From a virus: a stretch of DNA of 58,054 bases. The notes under the pieces were generated by a model. It saw only the letters and a program-made list of their open reading frames with translations, was not told the DNA's origin and searched no databases. The DNA lies in IMG/VR virus record IMGVR_UViG_3300036851_000122, positions 1 through 58,054 of that record. One strand, given 5' to 3'. Positions 7,826 through 13,768 of the stretch are shown here, piece after piece; the stretch's first letter is position 1; every line of letters starts with the position of its first letter. A program made the translations under genes and the position numbers.

Positions 7826-8942
7826 TAGTGTTCCTTTCCTGCCAGGCATAGGCACGACGTTCAATCCAGGAGCCGCAAGCCATTGACCAATCTGGACTGG
7901 CGATCTCCAAACAGTGAGCGAGAGCACGAGTGTAGTTGCGTGCCTTGTGGTCGTTCCAGGCGAGCAGCATTGGGCGGACGGTGTGCTGGAGAAATTTGTT
8001 GCTGAACTCACTGGAGTAGCAGTTGTACTCCTTAGTGAAGTCTGGTGCATGGAACAAAAAGCCAAGTTCAGTCATGAAATCTTTGCTGTCCTCCGTAAGC
8101 TGAAAGAGGCTTTGAGGACGCAGATGCTGACGGACGTATGGATCAGCAAGTTCACCACTCTTGAGCAGCTTCTCAGGAGACCATTTACCAGACCAGAGAC
8201 CATTGGCTCCTGCATACACATGGAGGTTGTTAGTTATCTGGCTATAGACGTTGGGTTTGAACCCGGTTGCCAGGGACATGTACTCCAGGAGGAAGGAGAA
8301 TGTGACGTAGTTGCTCCCAAGAGCTCCCAGGATCATATCGTTGCTGCGGTTGATAACAGTAAGATCGAGGAAGTCCCCACGTGGGAGGAGCATCACGTCC
8401 AGGTTACAGGGGACGTCTTTGCAAGTGGGAAAATTTTCGACTCTCTTGAGGTCCGTGTGCTCCCACATGCTGAGTACCACACGGCGACAGCTACGGTCTC
8501 TTCTGAGGATGTTGATGGCAGACTCAAGTTGGTGTACCTTCTGCCACCGCTTTCCGTAAGCACCATGCCACGTTATCCCGTCATCGGAGAATTCCCTTAC
8601 CTTGGGAGTAAAGTGCTCGAGGTAGGAAATCTCATCCTTGCCAGCTAGAACCCAGAGGGCCTCAAACAGGTGAAAGAAGGGGTTGGCGTCCCGTTCGTAG
8701 TTGAACAAGCAACGCTCAAGAGGGTTGGTGTAGGTGATGGTTACTGGTTCGTTGATGACCAACACTTCTCCATAGCGGCTGGGGGAATGGGAGATAGGTG
8801 GCTCATAACTCACAGGGAGTTGTTGGCGTTTGTTGAAAGCGTAGGTGTTTGGGTAGATTGCCATTCCCGAGAACCTTCCACTATTGAACCCCTTGCAGAG
8901 TTCAGTAAAGGCGTCGTTGACGTTGCGGTAGTATAGGTGCAT
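7803..8942 (-). CDS. thymidylate synthase-family enzyme, likely dUMP hydroxymethylase
   Basis: A 379-residue ThyA-fold protein. Landmarks are the phosphate-binding SCRRVVLSMW (R153/R154), the catalytic cysteine in DVPCN (C179), RSNDMILG and a retained Asn about N211, and NNLHVYA. The Asn (Asp in dCMP hydroxymethylases) points to dUMP as substrate. The residue after the catalytic Cys is Asn, not the His of ordinary ThyA, and the protein is longer than usual, as in phage enzymes that make 5-hydroxymethyl-dUMP. Proximity to two aGPT/HMUDK-type genes favours hydroxymethylation for thymine hypermodification. A normal thymidylate synthase remains possible. The start at 8942 is chosen for its ACAAAGGAAACAAG-ATG site; an upstream in-frame start at 8972 has none. 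Confidence 0.8.
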   Translation of the reverse strand: MHLYYRNVNDAFTELCKGFNSGRFSGMAIYPNTYAFNKRQQLPVSYEPPISHSPSRYGEVLVINEPVTITYTNPLERCLFNYERDANPFFHLFEALWVLAGKDEISYLEHFTPKVREFSDDGITWHGAYGKRWQKVHQLESAINILRRDRSCRRVVLSMWEHTDLKRVENFPTCKDVPCNLDVMLLPRGDFLDLTVINRSNDMILGALGSNYVTFSFLLEYMSLATGFKPNVYSQITNNLHVYAGANGLWSGKWSPEKLLKSGELADPYVRQHLRPQSLFQLTEDSKDFMTELGFLFHAPDFTKEYNCYSSEFSNKFLQHTVRPMLLAWNDHKARNYTRALAHCLEIASPDWSMACGSWIERRAYAWQERNTNASLRTD

Positions 8943-9231
8943 CTTGTTTCCTTTGTGAACGAAATCTAGCAACAGTTTGGTGACGCTCCTCCTTCAGCAT
9001 CTCTGTGTACCACTCAGCTATACGTACCTCCTGTGGCTTCATGGTTTTTGTGTATGGCATCCATTCCCAGGCAGTGCAGTCGTGGATGTCTGCCTGTTTG
9101 GGCTGCTTGTCCAAAGCCGCCCCAATGAGGCGGGTGGCGTTTATTAGGTTTTGGGTCCATACTTCGGCGGCGTACCCAGCACCAGAGCGGTGGGGGAGGA
9201 ACAGGGCGAATAGGCGGAGGTTAGCGTGTAT
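8902..9231 (-). CDS. hypothetical protein with no conventional start
   Basis: About 109 residues, with protein-like composition from position 9231 onward (aromatic and aliphatic residues, an EWYTEMLKEERHQ helix). Upstream of 9231 the same frame becomes Arg/Ser-rich shadow sequence of the MazG-like gene. No ATG, GTG or TTG lies at the boundary. The best ribosome site, GGGGAAGAAGGGG, precedes an ATA codon at 9231, just before the MazG stop at 9221. Alternatives are a frameshift fusion to the MazG-like protein, or a shorter product from a later ATG. It overlaps the ThyA-like start by 41 bases. Function unknown. Confidence 0.45.
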   Translation of the reverse strand: MHANLRLFALFLPHRSGAGYAAEVWTQNLINATRLIGAALDKQPKQADIHDCTAWEWMPYTKTMKPQEVRIAEWYTEMLKEERHQTVARFRSQRKQDAPILPQRQRRLY

Positions 9232-10084
9232 CCCCTTCTTCCCCGTGGACTTGATCTTCGTACTCTGCCTTCGAGGCTGTTGATTCTCCAAGACGAGTGG
9301 ACTCGTCCTTGATTTCGTTTTCGAGGTCCGTGATGGAGCCAATGCGTGGCTCTTCTTCGATCTGCTCTTCAAGCCTCGCGAGGCTGGCGTTCCAGTTGGC
9401 ACGATTAGTCTCCTGTTCAGATATCCGCATAGCCTCGTTGATGATAGCGTGAATCTTCTCATCTGGGGGCACCCAGCTTGGAGGCTTCCTGGCTTTGCCG
9501 GCTCCATCATAGACGGCGTAGCAGCGAGTGGCTTCAGGCCCAGTCAAGACGAGCGGGGCTCCCTCTGGGGCTACACACTTGGCTGACCAACCTTCCTTAC
9601 GTTTCTCGGTAATGGTCTGACATTCCTCGTATGTCCACAGCTTGGACATGTTGGCGTCCTGGACTGCCTGCCAGACCTTCGCGAGAGGAACGCCATACTC
9701 CAGTGCCCAGCCGATCGCGTAGTAAATCAGATCGACAATAGCATCGGCCATGCCAGCCATGTCCTGTTTCTCGTAGGCTTCGTCGAACTCATCGAGTTCC
9801 TCGTGCAGAACAGCCTTGCGGAATTCCTGGCGATTCTGTGGGGGAAAGGCACAGGTCTTGAGGACAGGGTGATGAAACGCTTTGTGAAACTCGAACACAT
9901 CGCCGAGTAAGTCAGGGACGCAACCGCCAAAGAGGTCGAGCTGCATCTTCTGACTCTGGCGATTGAACTCGTAGGCACTTTTGGTGCCGAACATTTGCTC
10001 CGTGATCTCCTTGGCGATCTGCCGCTCGCCAATTTGGTTAGGTTCTGGGTAACGATTGCCATCGAGGACGTTTGGATCAGCCAT
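9221..10084 (-). CDS. MazG-like all-alpha NTP pyrophosphohydrolase
   Basis: A 287-residue protein whose middle third has the MazG/HisE-type helical core: EEL-DEFDEAYEKQD then DAIVDLIYYAIGWALEYG, with the paired acidic residues (E, E, D and D) that bind Mg2+ for NTP to NMP plus PPi hydrolysis. The C-terminal third is acidic and probably extended. Beside a ThyA-like hydroxymethylase it may remove dTTP or dUTP so that modified nucleotides are incorporated. That role is known for other modified-DNA phages and inferred here. The start at 10084 (MADPNV...) follows GGGAGACACCACTC-ATG; the longer frame to 10255 is shadow of the gene upstream. Confidence 0.7.
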   Translation of the reverse strand: MADPNVLDGNRYPEPNQIGERQIAKEITEQMFGTKSAYEFNRQSQKMQLDLFGGCVPDLLGDVFEFHKAFHHPVLKTCAFPPQNRQEFRKAVLHEELDEFDEAYEKQDMAGMADAIVDLIYYAIGWALEYGVPLAKVWQAVQDANMSKLWTYEECQTITEKRKEGWSAKCVAPEGAPLVLTGPEATRCYAVYDGAGKARKPPSWVPPDEKIHAIINEAMRISEQETNRANWNASLARLEEQIEEEPRIGSITDLENEIKDESTRLGESTASKAEYEDQVHGEEGDTR

Positions 10085-10115
10085 GAGTGGTGTCTCCCAA
10101 ATGTGGTTGAGGAAC

Positions 10116-10409
10116 TTACGCTTGTGAAGTGCGGTCGTGTCCGAAACACTTCTTGTAGATGCAGACAACAGCCTCTTCGATCTGCTCCTTTGCTTTGAGG
10201 GCTTCTGCTGTCCATTCATAAAAGATCTCCGGAGGACGTTCTCCTGTTGGATCAATGTGTACGGAGAACTTGAGGTTGTCCATTATTCGCCCGAGCAGAT
10301 CGAATAGTGGCTTAGTAGCACGTTGGTAGTCGTGTAACTGACGAATGGTGGGTCTTTCAAACCCCCTTATACTTCCGTTTGCTCTGCTTGGGGTTGGCTC
10401 CTGGTTCAT
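10116..10409 (-). CDS. hypothetical helical protein
   Basis: A 97-residue protein with GGAGGAAGATT-ATG at 10409, overlapping the end of the aGPT-type gene by 53 bases. It is mainly helical with a charged central segment (about residues 20-80), a conserved-looking HIDPTGERPPE turn and a Cys near the C-terminus. No family recognised. Confidence 0.6.
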   Translation of the reverse strand: MNQEPTPSRANGSIRGFERPTIRQLHDYQRATKPLFDLLGRIMDNLKFSVHIDPTGERPPEIFYEWTAEALKAKEQIEEAVVCIYKKCFGHDRTSQA

Positions 10410-11682
10410 AATCTTCCTCCGCGATAGGATAGGCAACACGCATGTACTTGTCAAACTCACATAGTGAAGATTCTACCTCGCGGAGCTCAAATAGGGGAAC
10501 GGCTGGTTTGGCTCCTGGGTAGAAAGGTAGTGGCTTGATGAGCGATTCAAGAGCTCCTCCCTTCTTGAGTTCTGGCTGACACAGGTTGAACAGTTGCTTC
10601 ATCTCCGACAACCAGTTGTAGCTTTCCTTCTGAAAGTACATAGGGCGACCGAACAGTCGATTGAGACCACGCATGGCTCCAGGCCCGGCATTGGCCCATT
10701 GGAGAGAATCATCATGCGAAATGGCGTTTGTGAACCTTAAGTCGCAGACAATCTCGTAGGCCAGGAAGCGACCGATAGCCGGGAAGCTCTGCAAGTATCC
10801 CCAAGCCGCTTGCATTTTGCGGATGCCAATATCCTCCACGTCTAACCCCTGAGCTACGTTGTCAATGCAGGTGATGACAGAGTTCAGCTTGTTAGAGCCG
10901 ACTCCGCTGGCAACTACATGAGCTCCAGTGAAGCATTGCTTGTGGTCCTTTAGGAGCTCATAGGCACGCTTGCCGTCCCAGTTGGTGAACAGGGAACCCT
11001 TTAACCAACGAGTAGCAGTCTTGGCATCAGGAACTTGATCACCAAGCTTCCAGTCAGTTTCTGTGTTGCTGCCAGTCAGCAAACTGATCGCCGTAGGTAC
11101 ATGGTTGAACCATCTAAAGATAACGGTGGCCAAAACCACAGCCGGGTTCCTCTGCAATGGGTTGCGGACAAATTCTCGGAACCATGTGGTATTCTTGTCA
11201 AGTTCCCGGAACACGTTACAGAAGAAGTTATCGCGGAGGGTAACGTCCTTTGTCCAGGGCTTAGGAGCACCAGCCATCCGTAGATGTTGCATCTGGTGAC
11301 GTTCGTTCATCCAATAGAAGAACTTGGCCAGTTTGTCTGGGTCTATCTTCTGGTTGGGGTCAGGTTTGAAGTGTCTCCTCTGGCGGGGCTCGCCATTCTG
11401 TGGGGAATGGGAACCGATACGGGTAGTCGTAACAGCCTTGGCGGAAAGGGCACGCTTGGGGAGGGAGATCTCGTCTCCCCATTCGCCGTCGAGAGAGTAC
11501 AAAGGGAAGAAAGTAAAGTCGTAGCGATTCTTGTTTCCTTCCTGGGTAAGAACTTTAGCAGCTAACCCATCGTTGTCCACCACCTCTGTAGGTTGCCAAG
11601 GAGATTCAGGAGACAGGCGATACCAATACCAGCCTGGGCTATTTGGTAGCGTGCGACTTACGACCTGAGTTGCTAGAGGCAT
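10357..11682 (-). CDS. HMUDK-helical / aGPT-pyrophosphorylase-like protein, paralogue 1
   Basis: About 441 residues from the ATG at 11682 (site CGGAGAACAATC). Residues 1-90 form a separate N-terminal domain beginning PGWYWYRLSPESPW. The rest matches the helical domain of phage 5-hydroxymethyl-dU DNA kinases and alpha-glutamyl/putrescinyl-thymine pyrophosphorylases: ER-HQMQHLRMAGAPKPWTKD, CNVFRELDKNTTWFRE, AYEIVCDLRFT, WANAGPGAMRGLNRLFG and a terminal SLCEFDKY. The paralogue at 12779-13768 shares all of these. In thymine-hypermodified phages such enzymes act on hydroxymethyl-dU already in DNA. No P-loop is seen, so a pyrophosphorylase/transferase-like role is favoured over kinase. A further upstream start (11811) lacks support. 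Confidence 0.75.
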   Translation of the reverse strand: MPLATQVVSRTLPNSPGWYWYRLSPESPWQPTEVVDNDGLAAKVLTQEGNKNRYDFTFFPLYSLDGEWGDEISLPKRALSAKAVTTTRIGSHSPQNGEPRQRRHFKPDPNQKIDPDKLAKFFYWMNERHQMQHLRMAGAPKPWTKDVTLRDNFFCNVFRELDKNTTWFREFVRNPLQRNPAVVLATVIFRWFNHVPTAISLLTGSNTETDWKLGDQVPDAKTATRWLKGSLFTNWDGKRAYELLKDHKQCFTGAHVVASGVGSNKLNSVITCIDNVAQGLDVEDIGIRKMQAAWGYLQSFPAIGRFLAYEIVCDLRFTNAISHDDSLQWANAGPGAMRGLNRLFGRPMYFQKESYNWLSEMKQLFNLCQPELKKGGALESLIKPLPFYPGAKPAVPLFELREVESSLCEFDKYMRVAYPIAEEDYEPGANPKQSKRKYKGV

Positions 11683-11896
11683 GATTGTTCTCCGAAGGTA
11701 GAAAGCCAATATGGTAAGGTTCAGTAACATACTCCAACTCTTCTGGATGTAACCACTGCTCGTAGCGAGTAGTTCCATCCCACCAGGAGCATTTGTACTT
11801 GATGCAGTCATCTGAAGAGATCAATACTTCCACGACAATAACGGTAAGGTGGTTTCCAGATTGTATGCGACTGCCCGGACGGTGGACGTTAAGCAT
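11639..11896 (-). CDS. hypothetical protein in the DNA-modification cassette
   Basis: An 85-residue protein translated from ATG 11896 (GAGGTAGTT), overlapping the FkbM stop. It is beta-rich, with an early VIVVEVLI strand and a CSWWDGTTRYEQWLHPEELE motif resembling small SH3-like or translation-modifier folds found in phage YodC-like proteins (weak resemblance). It overlaps paralogue 1 by 44 bases, so it is co-translated with the modification enzymes. Confidence 0.6.
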   Translation of the reverse strand: MLNVHRPGSRIQSGNHLTVIVVEVLISSDDCIKYKCSWWDGTTRYEQWLHPEELEYVTEPYHIGFLPSENNHASSNSGRKSHATK

Positions 11897-11898
11897 AA

Positions 11899-12600
11899 CT
11901 ACCTCATACAAAAGATCAGCCTGTCATAGAAGCCGGGGTACTTGTCACCTTCGTACTTCTGGTCCAGACTGGGGATATAACTGACAGTTCGGAACTGTGA
12001 CCGCAGGAACTTCATGCGACGGCGAAAGTTCTTCATACATGGGTCTTTGGTTAGGTGGTACTCCATGCAGACCTTGCGGGCTGGAGGGCACCACTCATCG
12101 TCTAGCATGAGGAGCTCGCTGCCCTCAATGTCTAACTTGCAGCCGTCCCACTGGTTGTAGCCGCGATCCTTGAACAGTTGGGAAACGTGTATGTTCGGTA
12201 CGATAGCATAGGGGCGGGTGGATTTTATTGCCGTATAACGATAGCGGTCATCAGCACGGGTGCCCTTGTAGAACTGGATAGTGTCTGCTTCGTGAACCGT
12301 CACAGCGGAGTTGTGGGCTGTGAAGCCCTTGAGCCCTTGGAGGTTTTTGCAGAGGATTTCAAAGTTTTCCCCATCTGGTTCGTAGCAGTCAGCAGTAGCA
12401 CCTAGGAAGTGGCAGTAAAGAGCAAACGCCCCAATGTTGGCACCTAGGTCTAACCAGTGTTCGCCTTCTTCTACCTCGAAGCCCAGCATGGCTTTCCGGT
12501 AGCACTGGCCATCTATCACCTCCTTGAGGACGCGTTCGTCGGAGGTGTCTGGGCGGTAGCGGACAGGTCTGTCGCGGATGGTTTGGACGGCTATCATCAT
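11899..12600 (-). CDS. FkbM-family SAM-dependent methyltransferase
   Basis: A 233-residue class I methyltransferase. SAM motif I is WLDLGANIGAF at residues 49-59, followed by an acidic YEPDGEN, and the FkbM hallmark CKLDIEGSELLML lies near residue 155. FkbM enzymes usually O-methylate sugars or small molecules. Lying between two aGPT/HMUDK-type genes, this one may methylate a hypermodified base or its added moiety (inference). An alternative is methylation of a host surface glycan. The start at 12600 follows GAGGAACCAG. A TGGATTTTATTGCC dispersed motif lies inside the frame at 12219. Confidence 0.8.
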   Translation of the reverse strand: MMIAVQTIRDRPVRYRPDTSDERVLKEVIDGQCYRKAMLGFEVEEGEHWLDLGANIGAFALYCHFLGATADCYEPDGENFEILCKNLQGLKGFTAHNSAVTVHEADTIQFYKGTRADDRYRYTAIKSTRPYAIVPNIHVSQLFKDRGYNQWDGCKLDIEGSELLMLDDEWCPPARKVCMEYHLTKDPCMKNFRRRMKFLRSQFRTVSYIPSLDQKYEGDKYPGFYDRLIFCMR

Positions 12601-12779
12601 CTGGTTCCTCTAAATCCTTCGGACCACTCTTTAGCCTGCCAAGGGGCATAGCTCCCCACATAAGGATTCGCCTGTTCATTCTTACCAGAATAGTAAGCCT
12701 CCACTCCCTCATAATATTCCTTCTGCTGGTTGTTAGCCTTTGGGAACAAAATTATCCAGAGTCTAGTAAAGAATTCCAT
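12597..12779 (-). CDS. ribosome-modulation-factor-like small protein
   Basis: A 60-residue protein. Its second half follows the small Rmf/CrpP-type pattern: a Gly-containing EAYYSGKNEQANPY helix-turn, then WQAKEWSEGFRGTR at the end, with the familiar NPY and W...GF spacing. Rmf dimerises stationary-phase ribosomes, while CrpP-like relatives are small proteins of uncertain role. The ATG at 12779 lies within the upstream stop, with GGAGTAAGGTG as site, and the 3' end overlaps the FkbM start. The family link is by motif memory and is tentative. Confidence 0.5.
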   Translation of the reverse strand: MEFFTRLWIILFPKANNQQKEYYEGVEAYYSGKNEQANPYVGSYAPWQAKEWSEGFRGTR

Positions 12780-13768
12780 CACCTTACTCCTTGGTAGTTG
12801 CGTTTGATGTTACCGTCACACAAGCGGGCACGTTCGTACTTATCAAATTCGCAGAGGCTGTGTTCTATCTCCCGCATCTCCAGTACAGGCATCTTGGGGA
12901 TTATGTATGTTTTGCGTGGTGCTTTAACTTGACGCCCACCTATCTTTAGAGAATGTATAATCGGTTCCCCTTCCACCTGCCACTGCTTCGAGGGAAGGTA
13001 ATCCTTGCTAAGCCGCAATAGCTCACGCATCTTTTGGAGGGCACCTGGGAACTTTGGCGTTTCACCGCGAGCGTAGGAGACCATTGGGGTAGGGAACACT
13101 CTGTATAGTCCACGGTTGGCACCTGGGCCGAGGTTAGCCCACGTCAGCTTGTCAGGTGCGTTCTCCAAGATGTGCGTGTAGCGGAGGTCGCATACCACCT
13201 CGTAGGACATGAAAGGTCCCATTTGGGGGTATTGCATAAGCCGACTGGTAGCAACTTCCAGGCTCATTGGGTGAGACTTTGGGTTGTTGTCCACGAGGTC
13301 CAGGTATAACTGCTCGCGGTCCCTCCACACAAGGCTGAGGATATCAACGGCTGCCTCGATCTTGGGCATACCGTTGTAGAGCTTGATGATGTAGGCTCCT
13401 GTGAATACTTGCTTCTTGGCTGCCACCAGCTTGCGGAGTTCCTTCAGACAGACATGAGATTGCCAGGAATTCAGTAGGTTGTACTCCAGCAGCATGTTGC
13501 CGGTGCTAATCAGGTTGAATAGACGGAAGGCCAGGGTGCCAAAGAGGACATTCTTGTGGTCCTTCCACTTGTCGCGGTAGGCTTCACGGAACCAGACTGT
13601 TGTGCGGTCCATCTCCCTGTAGGGGTTGGTGAAGAAGACGGATTGCATGACAGGGTCTTTGCTCCAGGGCTTTGGGCAACCCTGCTGGCGGAGATGGTGG
13701 ATTTGGTAGCGTTCCTGTGTCCAGTAGAAGAAACGCTCTAGGGGGTCTTTGGGGATGCTAGGCAACAT
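12779..13768 (-). CDS. HMUDK-helical / aGPT-pyrophosphorylase-like protein, paralogue 2
   Basis: A 329-residue protein sharing with the 10357-11682 protein FFYWTQERYQIHHLRQ-GCPKPWSKD, TNPYREMDRTTVWFRE, YEVVCDLRYT, WANLGPGANRGLYRVF and SLCEFDKYE. It lacks the extra N-terminal WYWYR domain. The match is to the helical domain common to 5-hmdU DNA kinases and aGPT-pyrophosphorylases. Two divergent paralogues suggest two steps, or two substrates, in one modification pathway. The start at 13768 is preceded by GGAGTTCA and overlaps the polymerase stop by 11 bases. Confidence 0.75.
   Translation of the reverse strand: MLPSIPKDPLERFFYWTQERYQIHHLRQQGCPKPWSKDPVMQSVFFTNPYREMDRTTVWFREAYRDKWKDHKNVLFGTLAFRLFNLISTGNMLLEYNLLNSWQSHVCLKELRKLVAAKKQVFTGAYIIKLYNGMPKIEAAVDILSLVWRDREQLYLDLVDNNPKSHPMSLEVATSRLMQYPQMGPFMSYEVVCDLRYTHILENAPDKLTWANLGPGANRGLYRVFPTPMVSYARGETPKFPGALQKMRELLRLSKDYLPSKQWQVEGEPIIHSLKIGGRQVKAPRKTYIIPKMPVLEMREIEHSLCEFDKYERARLCDGNIKRNYQGVR

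Noticed and set aside
7914-8648. 244-residue plus-strand ORF opposite the ThyA-like gene
   Set aside because: Mirror frame of a conserved enzyme; no independent support.
10357-11682. P-loop DNA kinase in the modification paralogue
   Set aside because: No Walker A motif can be found in either paralogue, so the kinase part was not called.
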